Positions 36,346-45,441 of a stretch of 64,000 bases of DNA are shown here, one piece after another. Position 1 is the first letter of the stretch. The number at the start of each line of letters is the position of its first letter. The translations under genes were made by a program, and so were the position numbers. Origin of the DNA: Alphaproteobacteria bacterium MarineAlpha11_Bin1 (lineage in GTDB: Bacteria > Pseudomonadota > Alphaproteobacteria > MPNO01 > UBA830). The stretch spans positions 1-64,000 of the forward strand of contig PTJZ01000003.1 in assembly GCA_002937455.1 (NCBI GenBank), in the 5' to 3' direction. Under the pieces are notes generated by a model, which ran no database searches, was not told where the DNA came from, and worked only from the letters and a program-made list of their open reading frames with translations.

Positions 36346-37185
36346 TCAGTCGTTTATTTGGTATTCTTTAATCTTAGCCTCCGACCATTTTGCCTCCATC
36401 TGATCTATGGTGGCATCAGACAGCGAAATTCCCTCATCACCAAGGCTGGCTTCGACGTAACGGAAACGGCGTTCGAATTTTGATGTTGCTTCTCGGAGCG
36501 CATCTTCAGCATCGACACCAAGGTGGCGAGATAGATTAACGCTTGCAAAGATCAAATCTCCGATCTCGTCCTTTAATCGAGTATTAGAAACCTGAGCCCT
36601 AACCTCTTCTTCTACTTCATGAAGTTCTTCACGAATTTTTGCGATCACCGGCATCAGTTCTGTCCAGTCGAAGCCTTCGCGAGATGCGCGTTTTTGCATT
36701 TTCTGTGCCCGCATTAGCGCCGGGAGGGCGAGGGCTATCCCATCCAGTGCGCTTGGCGGACTTCCTGTTTTTGCGGCGCGAGCGCTACGTTCCTCCGCCT
36801 TTTGTGCCTCCCAAGCGGCGGTTTGTCTCTCGCTGGAACGAGTCTTGGCAGCCCCAAAAACATGTGGATGTCTGCTACGCATTTTTTTTGTGATGCCATT
36901 AGCAATATCGTCAAAGTCAAATCCACCATTTTCGCGGGACATCTGTGCATAAAAGACGACCTGAAAAAGGAGGTCACCGAGTTCGTCTTTGAGTTGTTCA
37001 TCATCATTGCATGTGATTGCGTCGACGACTTCATAAGCCTCTTCGATTGTGAAGGGGGCAATAGTTTCTGGGGTTTGTTCAATGTCCCATGGACACCCTG
37101 TTTTAGGGTCCCGGAGTTGTTCCATTGTGTCTAGTAGGTTTTGAATTGGTGTTGGAGTTTTTTGTGGTGTGTCGTGATTTTCCAT
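36346..37185 (-). CDS. mazG: Nucleoside triphosphate pyrophosphohydrolase MazG
   Basis: The protein has 279 residues from the ATG at 37185; an extension to 37281 would add 32 residues with no family similarity. Two MazG folds are visible. The first contains CPWDIEQTPETIAPFTIEEA, EEAYEVVDAI and DELGDLLFQVVFYAQM with the metal-binding E-x3-E/E-x2-D pattern; the second contains DEIGDLIFASVNLSRHLGV. It removes pyrophosphate from abnormal or excess NTPs in the cytoplasm. It sits at the downstream end of the conserved minus-strand housekeeping cluster. Confidence 0.93.
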   Translation of the reverse strand: MENHDTPQKTPTPIQNLLDTMEQLRDPKTGCPWDIEQTPETIAPFTIEEAYEVVDAITCNDDEQLKDELGDLLFQVVFYAQMSRENGGFDFDDIANGITKKMRSRHPHVFGAAKTRSSERQTAAWEAQKAEERSARAAKTGSPPSALDGIALALPALMRAQKMQKRASREGFDWTELMPVIAKIREELHEVEEEVRAQVSNTRLKDEIGDLIFASVNLSRHLGVDAEDALREATSKFERRFRYVEASLGDEGISLSDATIDQMEAKWSEAKIKEYQIND

Positions 37186-37333
37186 TCGAACAACGTATTT
37201 AAAATTGTCTTCAATATCGAGTTTTTTCAGAATAGTCCGGACATGTTTGCAAGCGGGGGCGGCGGAACAAGTAACAAGCAACTTAAGACAAATGTCGCAT
37301 AATGTATATTATGGATAAAAACCAATTGGTAAA

Positions 37334-38110
37334 TCACGGTATATTAAGGGTCATCCCATCATAGGCAGGTTCAACCCCATCGGGACAAAGAGCATTTATC
37401 GTGGCGTAATCCGTTTGGAGGTTCATATGCGTCAACACTGCCCGTCTGGGATTAACACGGCCTATCCACTCTAGCGTCCGATCCAAATGGGAATGTGTCG
37501 GATGAGGTTCGGTACGAAGGCAATCTACAATCCAAGTGTCGACCCCTTCTAGAACTTCGAAAGCACTGTCCGGCATTTCAACAACGTCCGTGGTGTATGC
37601 AAAGTTCGCAATGCGGAAACCTGCAGTATCGCATATACCGTGATCGAGTTCGAATGGCAGAACTTTAATCCCATGGACGTCAAATGGCGTGCCATAAACA
37701 AAGCGATGAGGCTCAACGGCAGGTTTGTATAAAATTGGGTCATGCGAACCTTTGGCTGAAAACAAATAACTCCAATTGCTCTCGAGAGTTTTTAGGGTCG
37801 CCGGAGTACCAAAGATATCAATACGGCTCTTTGCAAGGAAACTAATCGTTCGCAACTCGCCGATCCCACCGACATGGTCATAATGTAGATGTGTGTAAAG
37901 AACCGCATCTATCATGTTAATTTTGTTGAATAAAAATTGATTACGTATATCCGGAGATGTATCGACTAAGATCGAAACACCATCTACTTCTACAAGTATG
38001 GATGAACGGGTTCGACGGTTTTTAGGATTTTCAGGATCGCAGCTACCCCATCTATTACCGATTACCGGTACTCCTTGCGATGGACCGCATCCCAAAATAG
38101 TAATTTTCAT
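37334..38110 (-). CDS. MBL-fold metallo-hydrolase (PhnP/YcbX-type, phosphodiesterase-like)
   Basis: The protein has 258 residues. Metal-binding motif THLHYDHVGGIGELR near residue 75, with further His at FELDHGICD and THMNLQ. The N-terminus ILGCGPSQGVPVIGN, followed by NRRTRSSILVEVDG, is typical of the family next to tatD and metG in alphaproteobacteria. It overlaps tatD by 4 nt. The natural substrate is not known; relatives hydrolyse cyclic phosphate diesters. Confidence 0.9.
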   Translation of the reverse strand: MKITILGCGPSQGVPVIGNRWGSCDPENPKNRRTRSSILVEVDGVSILVDTSPDIRNQFLFNKINMIDAVLYTHLHYDHVGGIGELRTISFLAKSRIDIFGTPATLKTLESNWSYLFSAKGSHDPILYKPAVEPHRFVYGTPFDVHGIKVLPFELDHGICDTAGFRIANFAYTTDVVEMPDSAFEVLEGVDTWIVDCLRTEPHPTHSHLDRTLEWIGRVNPRRAVLTHMNLQTDYATINALCPDGVEPAYDGMTLNIP

Positions 38111-38895
38111 GCAACTTGCGGTCGGCGCGCTTTGTTGAAAAGGCGGAAGAAATTATTTGTGGAAGAAATTGATAATAATTCGGTACTCACGTTCTTAAGT
38201 TCGGCGACCTTGGCAGCGGTATGGACCACAAATGACGGTTCATTACGCCGGCCCCGGTTAGGGATCGGCGCAAGGAACGGCGAATCAGTTTCTACCAGAA
38301 TTCGGTCCAGTGGAACCTTTTCGACGATGTTACGGAGATCCTGAGCGTTTTTGAAGGTAACAATACCGGAAAGCGAGATGTAGAATCCGATATTGAGTGC
38401 CCGGCGGGCTAGTTCAGCACCCGATGAGAAACAATGCAGCACGCCAGAAAATGCACCATTTTCCATTTCGTTCTCGAGGATGTCGGCCATGTCTGCGTCG
38501 GCATCCCGGGTATGGACGATCAGCGGTAGGCCTGTTTCCCGCGCTGCCGCTATGTGAGTTCTAAAGCTTTCTTTCTGCACGTGCCGTGCGCTGTTGTCGT
38601 AGTAGTAGTCAAGGCCGGTTTCGCCGATGCCTACGACCTTCGGGTTCTGTGCCCGCGAAACTAGGTCCTCGGTGCTTAACAGTGGTTCTTCATCAGCCTG
38701 ATGCGGGTGAATGCCGACGGAACACCATATATTAGGATCAGATTCGGCGATGTTCAGGATCTGTGCGAAACGCGTGACGCGAGTACAAATGGTCACCATC
38801 GTGCCTATCCCGGCGTCTTTGGCACGCCGGATAGTATCCGCGCGGTCTTCATCAAAAACGTCGAAATCAAGATGGCAATGGCTGTCAACAAGCAT
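38107..38895 (-). CDS. tatD: TatD family metal-dependent hydrolase (DNase)
   Basis: The protein has 262 residues from the ATG at 38895; the GTG at 38931 would add 12 unlike residues. Metal ligands follow the TatD pattern: HCHLD (DSHCHLDFDVF), GETGLDYY, IVHTRDA, LHCFSSG and VETDSPFLAP. The family has 3'-5' exonuclease activity on damaged DNA. The gene overlaps the following MBL gene by 4 nt. Normally metG lies directly upstream; here a decayed MFS gene lies between them. Confidence 0.94.
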   Translation of the reverse strand: MLVDSHCHLDFDVFDEDRADTIRRAKDAGIGTMVTICTRVTRFAQILNIAESDPNIWCSVGIHPHQADEEPLLSTEDLVSRAQNPKVVGIGETGLDYYYDNSARHVQKESFRTHIAAARETGLPLIVHTRDADADMADILENEMENGAFSGVLHCFSSGAELARRALNIGFYISLSGIVTFKNAQDLRNIVEKVPLDRILVETDSPFLAPIPNRGRRNEPSFVVHTAAKVAELKNVSTELLSISSTNNFFRLFNKARRPQVA

Positions 38896-38935
38896 GAGTG
38901 GGTCTTTAGCACACTCCGTCCGTGAATTCACGCAA

Positions 38936-39875
38936 TCAGGGTGGCTGATTAAACCTATCGACCTGTGCCAGCAGCGGAAACGCTTTCCAGATAAAGGCCG
39001 CGACTACAATCGAGCCGACGCCGCCAACCAGTACTGCCGTCACCGCGCCGATAGCGGCGGCCATGACTCCTGCCCTGAATTCCCGATTTCGTTCGACGCG
39101 CCGGTAAATACCGAACTGACGGCGCTAACGCGACCGCGCATCTCGTCCGGCGTAGCAATTTGGATAAGATTGGCGCGAATATAGAGGCTGATCATGTCGA
39201 CCGCCCCGAGGACAGCCACGGTGAGCAGCGACAGCCAGTATGTCTCCGATCGGCCGAACACAAGGGTTCAGACCTCAAAAATCAACACGTTTGCGAACAT
39301 TTTGCGCCCGACATTGGGTTCGAGTGCGATCTGGGTCAGCACGATACCGCTTAATCATGGCACCGCCCGCCATGGCGCTACGGAGGAATCCTGCCCCGGC
39401 AGCGCCGGTTTCGAGGATATCCTTTGCGAACACTGGAAACAGTGCCGTCGCGCCACCCAGCAGCAGCACCAGGAGGGCGAGCGTTATAGCGCCAAATATA
39501 ATCTTCTTCGCATAAACGTATCTCAGCCCGGCGAACAGCGTTGACAGCGTCGTCGGCTGGCGTTTGCCCCGCCCCATGCAGGTTTTAATGGCCAGCGAAG
39601 TGACGGCTGCGATGCCAAGCGCGTTAGTGGCGGAGATATAGAGTACCTCCGGTCCGGCCCTATAGGTACACAACGCCACCCAAGGCCGGCGTGAATGTGG
39701 CTAGCCCGAAATAGGCGAGGTTCAGTACATTTCCAGTCTTGTCATAAACCTGATAGGCGATCGCCACTAGTATCATGTTTAGTGCAATCCACCCGAACAG
39801 CTTGGCCGCGATCAATAGCGTGAAAGCGCGATAGGCGAAGGAGGCGAAGTCTTTAGTGGCGTCCGCGTCGCTCAC
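38936..39875 (-). pseudogene. MFS exporter pseudogene (internal deletion, frameshifts and stop)
   Basis: Read on the minus strand from GTG at 39875, the first part (39660-39875) ends in TM1 and then jumps from FTPA to PALGGVVY, which in intact relatives are about 100 residues apart, so TM2-TM4 are missing. The frame shifts near 39665, again near 39345, a TGA interrupts at 39268-39270 (between FEV and TLVFG) and a lost G in a G-run near 39085 shifts the frame before the normal C-terminus (FRAGVMAA ... LLAQVDRF), which ends at 38936. The length is 940 nt against about 1230 expected. By eye it is richer in GC than its surroundings. Confidence 0.82.
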
Positions 39876-39901
39876 GCGGCGTTATCCCTCAAGAGGACCT
39901 A

Positions 39902-41452
39902 CTAAATATCTTCGTCGACGAACCGTGGGAAGACGGGTTCGGGCTTGGGCAGCGCCGAGCCGGCGGCCATCGCGTATTCCGGACGGATATGCACAAAATT
40001 TCGAGCGTCCTTGGAGATGGCAAGCAGGTTCAGTATCTTCTCCGCCGAATCCGGCATAAAAGGTTGGATGTAGATACCTAGGCGGCGGATAGTTTCAGCC
40101 AGGACGTACAAGACTGTATCGCGGCGTTTTGGGTCTTCCTTGTGCAGCCGCCACGGCGCTTGGACGTCGACGTAGGCGTTGGCTGCACGCACTAAAATCC
40201 ATATTGTCTCCAGCGCCTCATGAAAGGCCTGATTATCAATATGGTTACGGAGGTTATCAATGACCCCTGCTGAATGGGAAAGAATTTCATTGTCGCCATC
40301 CGAGAAATCACCTGGCGTAGGCAGAGTGCCGTTGCAGTATCGGCCAACCATGGATAACGAACGCTGTGCCAAATTACCAAGGTCGTTGGCGAGTTCTGAA
40401 TTAATCCGGTTGACCATAGAGCGATGTGAAAAATCACCATCATTGCCAAACGGTACTTCCCGCAGCAGGAAATAACGCACCTGATCAAGCCCGTAGGTTT
40501 CCACTATCTGGCGCGGCTCGATTACGTTGCCGAGCGATTTAGAGATTTTTTTTCCCTCATTGGTCCACCACCCATGCGCGAATATTCGCTTCGGCGGTTC
40601 AAGCCCGGCTCCCATCAAGAAGGCTGGCCAGTAAACCGCGTGAAAACGAAGGATATCTTTACCGACCATGTGCAGATCTGCCGGCCAGAACTTCGCATAA
40701 AGTTTTGCGTCTTGGTCCGGGTAATCCATAGCCGTGATGTAATTGGTGAGTGCGTCGAGCCATACATACATAATGTGGCCCTCATCTCCGGGTACGTCCA
40801 CGCCCCATTTAAAACTGGTACGCGACACCGAGAGATCGTGCATTCCGCCTTTAACGAAGCTGATAACTTCGTTCCGGCGCGATTTCGGAGCGATGAAATC
40901 TGGGTTATCTTCGTAAAACTTTAATAGCGGTTCCTGCCATTTCGAAAGATCAAAGAAGTAGCTAGGTTCTTCCACCCATTCGCATATTGCGCCGGATGGC
41001 GCGATTTTCTCTCCATCCGCTCCGTCGTCTAGTTCGTCTTCAGCGTAGAACGCCTCGTCACGAACCGCGTACCAACCTTGATAAGTGCCGAGATAAATGT
41101 GCCCATTTTCCCGCAGCGCAGTCCAGAGTGCTTGGCTTGCCTTTGCGTGGCGGGGCTCTGTAGTTCGGATGAAGCAGTCGTGGCTGTAATTCATGAAATC
41201 CGCGAGCTCACGAAAATTCTGAGAAACCGCATCCGTAAAACTCTGCGGATCTAGCCCTGAGTCCTCAGCAGAATTTTCAACTTTCTGACCATGCTCATCT
41301 GTTCCGGTTAGGAAAAAGACGTCATAGCCGTCAAGGCGCTTGAACCTTGCGAGTACGTCACAAGCAAGCGTTGTGTATGCGTGACCAATGTGAGGCGCAT
41401 CGTTCACATAGTATATTGGGGTCGTGAGATAGTATGTCTTCTTACCGGACAT
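39902..41452 (-). CDS. metG: Methionine-tRNA ligase
   Basis: The protein has 516 residues from the ATG at 41452, preceded by AAGGAAAA at good spacing; an upstream ATG at 41482 is rejected. Class I signature HIGH at residues 21-24 (APHIGHAYTT) and KMSKS-type KISKS near residue 302 (GKKISKSLGN), then the helical anticodon-binding domain. It charges tRNA-Met with methionine. There is no four-cysteine zinc knuckle in the insertion, as in the short alphaproteobacterial form. Upstream holB follows the usual order. Confidence 0.97.
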   Translation of the reverse strand: MSGKKTYYLTTPIYYVNDAPHIGHAYTTLACDVLARFKRLDGYDVFFLTGTDEHGQKVENSAEDSGLDPQSFTDAVSQNFRELADFMNYSHDCFIRTTEPRHAKASQALWTALRENGHIYLGTYQGWYAVRDEAFYAEDELDDGADGEKIAPSGAICEWVEEPSYFFDLSKWQEPLLKFYEDNPDFIAPKSRRNEVISFVKGGMHDLSVSRTSFKWGVDVPGDEGHIMYVWLDALTNYITAMDYPDQDAKLYAKFWPADLHMVGKDILRFHAVYWPAFLMGAGLEPPKRIFAHGWWTNEGKKISKSLGNVIEPRQIVETYGLDQVRYFLLREVPFGNDGDFSHRSMVNRINSELANDLGNLAQRSLSMVGRYCNGTLPTPGDFSDGDNEILSHSAGVIDNLRNHIDNQAFHEALETIWILVRAANAYVDVQAPWRLHKEDPKRRDTVLYVLAETIRRLGIYIQPFMPDSAEKILNLLAISKDARNFVHIRPEYAMAAGSALPKPEPVFPRFVDEDI

Positions 41453-41529
41453 TAGATTTTCCTTGGAGAGTCCGACGGTCATTTCTTACGCGAGATCTAT
41501 TTTTTCACGTAGAGGGTTTATACACCTGT

Positions 41530-42642
41530 CTATGCAACATTTGCCATCGTGGTTAGTGCATTCAACATCACCTGCTTGCGGTCCAGATTTGCGTTTTCGG
41601 CACGAGCGAACAGAACATTATTCCTCTCCCACACGTTTATCCAATGGTGCACCGGCGCCATCGCACTTAATTTTTCAAGACAGGCAACCTCTTCTGATAG
41701 GTATCCACGACCATCGACCCCATTTTCTCTTATACTGTAGGAGACAATATTGGCAACCCCGCGGCTTGCAAGTTCTACTGCCGTTCGCCAAGCTAAATCC
41801 GCATCTCGTCGAGCTACCTTATCGGCGAAACTGTGCGCGACATCCATATCCAGCGAAGGCAGACTCTTCATCACCCGCAGCAAGTCACGGTGAAGTGAGA
41901 CGCCGTCTCCGCTGGCAAGGTCTAGTGCACGCCCGATACTGCCTTCGGAAATATGCAGCAAAGTTTGACGGTCGGGATCTGAAACCTTCGGTAGCTGCTG
42001 CGCGATCAGTGTTTCAACCACCTCCGGTCTGAGTTTGGAAAGCCTAAGTTGTCGGCAGCGTGACCGGATTGTTGACAATATCCTTCCTGGCATATGTGAG
42101 ATTAGAAGTAGGACTGTATTTGGGGGCGGTTCCTCAAGTAATTTTAGCAAAGCATTTGCCGCGTTTGAGTTCATTTCCTCTGCGCCGTCTACAATGATGA
42201 CGCGCCAGCCCCCCTCGCTTGCTGTAAGCGATAGGGTTTGTCCCACGGCACGAATTTTATCGATTGGAATGATAGTCTGCATTCGCTTCCCGTCATCAGA
42301 AAGCCCGCGCTCTATTACCTTAAGATCCGAGTGCGCATTTGATGCTACTCGACGAAATATTGGATTATTGGGATTAATAAAAAGAGAATTGGGGATTGCT
42401 GTCGGTATTTCGTCCTCTTGGAACAATGCGGGACCAGCATCCTCGCTCTGTGAGCGCTCACCATGTGCCAGAAGAAAGCGAGCAAAACGATAGGCCAATG
42501 TTGCCTTACCAATCCCCTTTGGCCCGTTGATTAGCCATGCATGATGAAGATATCCACCTATCCAAGAATCTAGAAATTGATTTTCTGCATCTTCATGTCC
42601 GATGAGATCGGGGTTTTCTCGCGGCGAAAGGCTCTCTGTCAT
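41530..42642 (-). CDS. holB: DNA polymerase III delta-prime subunit
   Basis: The protein has 370 residues, an AAA+ clamp-loader subunit: P-loop NGPKGIGKATLA at 39-50, Walker B region VIIVDGAEEMN, sensor/SRC region LSTIRSRCRQLRLS and the C-terminal collar helices. It is part of the complex that loads the sliding clamp. It overlaps tmk by 4 nt, in the usual tmk-holB-metG order. The zinc cysteines seen in the E. coli protein are absent. Confidence 0.95.
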   Translation of the reverse strand: MTESLSPRENPDLIGHEDAENQFLDSWIGGYLHHAWLINGPKGIGKATLAYRFARFLLAHGERSQSEDAGPALFQEDEIPTAIPNSLFINPNNPIFRRVASNAHSDLKVIERGLSDDGKRMQTIIPIDKIRAVGQTLSLTASEGGWRVIIVDGAEEMNSNAANALLKLLEEPPPNTVLLLISHMPGRILSTIRSRCRQLRLSKLRPEVVETLIAQQLPKVSDPDRQTLLHISEGSIGRALDLASGDGVSLHRDLLRVMKSLPSLDMDVAHSFADKVARRDADLAWRTAVELASRGVANIVSYSIRENGVDGRGYLSEEVACLEKLSAMAPVHHWINVWERNNVLFARAENANLDRKQVMLNALTTMANVA

Positions 42643-43277
42643 ATTGAAAATTTCGTACCGAGACGCTCCCTAACAGAAGCCATTATACGGGACGTAACAG
42701 TTTCAATAGTACCGCTCGCGTCGATAACTACGCACCGACCCGGTTCTTTGTAAGCAATCTCCAGAAAACCCTCCCGAAGCCGTTTATGAAAAGAGAAATC
42801 CATCTTCTCATACCTATCAGGGGCTTCACCTCGGGTCTGCATCCGCTCCAAGCTAGTTTCTAGCGGTAGGTCTAGAACAAGAGTTAGATCAGGTTTGAAA
42901 TCACCAAGTATCAAGTCATACAACATTTCAATAGCCAAATTGCTTACGCCCAGCCCGTACCCCTGATATGCACGCGTGGAGTCCGCAAAACGATCGCAGA
43001 GTACCCAGCTTCCATTCTTTAACGCTGGAGCAATTTTAGTGGTGTAGTGATCCGAACGTGCCGCGAAATGAAGCAGCGTTTCGGTGGGTGTATCCCAGTC
43101 TAATTGGGGATTTAGCAAAAGTTGTCGGATTGTTTCGGCGCCAGGCGAACCGCCAGGTTCACGTGTTGTGATCACGCTGATTTCCTCATTTAGAAGTGCC
43201 CCCGCCAGACGAGCAATCTGGGTAGATTTTCCAGTGCCCTCCCCGCCTTCAAAAGTAACGAATTTTCCTCGTTCCAT
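42639..43277 (-). CDS. tmk: Thymidylate kinase
   Basis: The protein has 212 residues. P-loop FEGGEGTGKSTQIARLAG near residue 9, the DR motif in LCDRFADSTRAYQGYGLG near 95, and the lid region RGEAPDRYEKMD. It phosphorylates dTMP to dTDP in the cytoplasm. It is 5 nt downstream of the D-Ala-D-Ala carboxypeptidase gene and overlaps holB, so all three are probably on one transcript. Confidence 0.96.
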   Translation of the reverse strand: MERGKFVTFEGGEGTGKSTQIARLAGALLNEEISVITTREPGGSPGAETIRQLLLNPQLDWDTPTETLLHFAARSDHYTTKIAPALKNGSWVLCDRFADSTRAYQGYGLGVSNLAIEMLYDLILGDFKPDLTLVLDLPLETSLERMQTRGEAPDRYEKMDFSFHKRLREGFLEIAYKEPGRCVVIDASGTIETVTSRIMASVRERLGTKFSI

Positions 43278-43282
43278 CTGGT

Positions 43283-44425
43283 TCAGGAAGCCCCCCAGAT
43301 GAGGTATTTGATTGCCGTAATAATACGGCCCATAAACCCAAGCTGTTCTACATTTGCGCCTGCCGATAGTGGGTACTCCCTATCGGTCATATTGGGAACT
43401 TTGACTACGAGCGTACCGAGCGTCTGACCCTCCCTGACGGGTGCAGGAACAGGATTCTTCAAACGGACGGTAACTTTAATTCTGTCATTGGCACCGCGCG
43501 GTAAAGTTAGCCTAAGGTCTTTTTTTAGCGTAAGCGGTATCTTTGAATTATCGCCTAGCCAGATATCTGCCTCAGTGACTGTATCACCCTTCTTGAATAG
43601 AGTAACCGGCTTAAAGGCTCTGAATGCCCATTCCATCAAACGCAAGGACTCACGTGACCTTTGCCTGACGCTCGTAAGTCCATTTAGTACAACGACTATC
43701 CTACGATCACCGTTCTTAGCGGAAGCGGTTAAGCCGTATCCCGCTGCCACTGTATGACCAGTTTTCAGGCCGTCGGCGCCTATATTCCGATACAACAATG
43801 GATTCCTGTTACCCTGCTTGATCTTGTTATAGCTGAAGGACTTTTCGCTGAACATTTTATAAAGTTCTGGAAAATCCTCGATTAACCGTTTTGATAAAAT
43901 GGCAAGATCTTCTGCTGACATCCGATGGCTTGGGTTGGGCCATCCAGTAGCGTTAGTGAAGGTACTATTCTTCAGACCGAGTTCCCTACCCTTATTGGTC
44001 ATTAACTCTGCAAAGCTATTCTCACTGCCGGCTAGTGCCTCGGCGACCACAATGCATGCATCATTACCCGACTGGACAATAATCCCGCGTAACAAATCGG
44101 CGACGGAGACTCTGTCACCAATCTTTACGAACATTTTGGAGCCGCCCTTTTTCCATGCCTTCCTGCTGACTAGTAACTTGTCTTCCAGCGACAGGGCGCC
44201 CTGCTTTATAAGGTCGAAAACCATATAAACGGTCATAAGCTTGCTCATCGAAGCCGGGGGCATTGGTACTTCTGCCTGCTTCTGCAGTAAAACAGTGTTA
44301 GTGGATAGATCAACAATGAACGCATTTCTCGCTGGGGTCTCGATCATTTGGGCAACTGACGGACCCGAAAGGATCAAGGTAAATAGCGCGGCTGCGGTAG
44401 TCAGGCGGGTGGTGAAAAATATCAT
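43283..44425 (-). CDS. D-alanyl-D-alanine carboxypeptidase (penicillin-binding protein 5/6 type)
   Basis: The protein has 380 residues with an N-terminal signal peptide (ending about SVAQ, residue 26). The serine-peptidase motifs are SMSK (Ser59, Lys62), SGN (119-121) and KTG (221-223), in the correct spacing. A C-terminal PBP5_C beta domain and a final amphipathic helix (IITAIKYLIWGAS) anchor it to the outer face of the inner membrane. It trims stem pentapeptides of peptidoglycan. It sits between rlpA and tmk, as in other alphaproteobacteria. Confidence 0.95.
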   Translation of the reverse strand: MIFFTTRLTTAAALFTLILSGPSVAQMIETPARNAFIVDLSTNTVLLQKQAEVPMPPASMSKLMTVYMVFDLIKQGALSLEDKLLVSRKAWKKGGSKMFVKIGDRVSVADLLRGIIVQSGNDACIVVAEALAGSENSFAELMTNKGRELGLKNSTFTNATGWPNPSHRMSAEDLAILSKRLIEDFPELYKMFSEKSFSYNKIKQGNRNPLLYRNIGADGLKTGHTVAAGYGLTASAKNGDRRIVVVLNGLTSVRQRSRESLRLMEWAFRAFKPVTLFKKGDTVTEADIWLGDNSKIPLTLKKDLRLTLPRGANDRIKVTVRLKNPVPAPVREGQTLGTLVVKVPNMTDREYPLSAGANVEQLGFMGRIITAIKYLIWGAS

Positions 44426-44493
44426 ACTCGATTTCCGTTCGGTCTCGGAGTGATTATCATCGCAAACTATGGCGGATTTGGGGCAAAATACTC

Positions 44494-45441
44494 TTAGTCT
44501 ATGACAATCTTGGCTCTCGGAAAGCCGGAAGAAATTAACTGGGAAAGGACTTTGTCCGCACGCTCAAGTGTGAGCATCGGACCAATTCGAACCCGAAAGA
44601 ATTTTTGCCCCCCCACTTTCTTCTCGCTCAACCACGCCGGACCGTAGTCCGACATACGTATCCGAACTTTTGAAGCATTTGCGAAATCGATGTAGGCGCC
44701 AACCTGGACGTACATCTGATTTTTATCTGCTACGGGAACATTTTTAACGTTGATAGGGCTCGGCTGCGTGGTTTCGACCTTGGCGCGTTTCGGGGGTAGC
44801 TTAATAGATTGTATCGTAGCCTGCTGTCCGTGAATCGGCTTTTGGATTACGACCTCGCGGGTTACCGGACCCGCGACGATTTGTTCCGAATTTGATATTT
44901 TTCTATTCAAAGCAGACATTTTCATTCTCTGGCTCTCATCAGGAATTATTTCAACTCGAACGCTTGCGGTCCCTTTGCGCTGAAAGCCGAGAAGTTGTGC
45001 CGCTCGCCGGGAAACATCAATAATCCGATTGCGGGCAAATGGTCCGCGATCGTTAATTCGTAGTCTTAGCGAGCGACCATTGCTCAGATTTATCACCCGA
45101 ACCATGCTCGGCATGGGTAGCGTTCGATGCGCTGCGGTGAGCGCATTCATATCAAATGTCTCACCGTTCGCCGTTCTACGTAGGTGAAATTTAGGGCCAT
45201 ACCAAGACGCTATGCCAGTCTCGGTATAATTAAAATCTTCTGCCGGATAATACCAAGTGTTTTCAATTCGGTATGGTTTGCCAACCTTGTAATACCCTTT
45301 TGTGTTGGGACCAGACCGCTTTGTCGTTCCAGCAATTTCCTTAGCGCCATGCACAACTAGTTGGGTTTCAGCGCAGGAGGACATAATAATTGCAGTGACA
45401 CTAAGCAAAATGGTATTTCTAAGATTATAGAAAAAAATCAT
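44494..45441 (-). CDS. rlpA: RlpA family septal lytic transglycosylase lipoprotein
   Basis: The protein has 315 residues. A lipobox-like IIMSSC at residues 18-23 gives a lipoprotein. The double-psi beta-barrel domain contains GIASWYGPKFHLRRTANGE and the catalytic-site region MNALTAAHRTLPMPS, then LRINDRGPFARNRIIDVSRR. A C-terminal SPOR domain (about 245-315, MYVQVGAYIDFANA) binds denuded glycan. It cleaves glycan strands lacking stem peptides at the septum. It overlaps mltB by 4 nt. Confidence 0.94.
   Translation of the reverse strand: MIFFYNLRNTILLSVTAIIMSSCAETQLVVHGAKEIAGTTKRSGPNTKGYYKVGKPYRIENTWYYPAEDFNYTETGIASWYGPKFHLRRTANGETFDMNALTAAHRTLPMPSMVRVINLSNGRSLRLRINDRGPFARNRIIDVSRRAAQLLGFQRKGTASVRVEIIPDESQRMKMSALNRKISNSEQIVAGPVTREVVIQKPIHGQQATIQSIKLPPKRAKVETTQPSPINVKNVPVADKNQMYVQVGAYIDFANASKVRIRMSDYGPAWLSEKKVGGQKFFRVRIGPMLTLERADKVLSQLISSGFPRAKIVID

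Noticed and set aside
38955..39158. Arg-rich minus-strand frame inside the MFS pseudogene
   Set aside because: It is an out-of-frame reading; the true C-terminal frame of the exporter runs in another phase to 38936.
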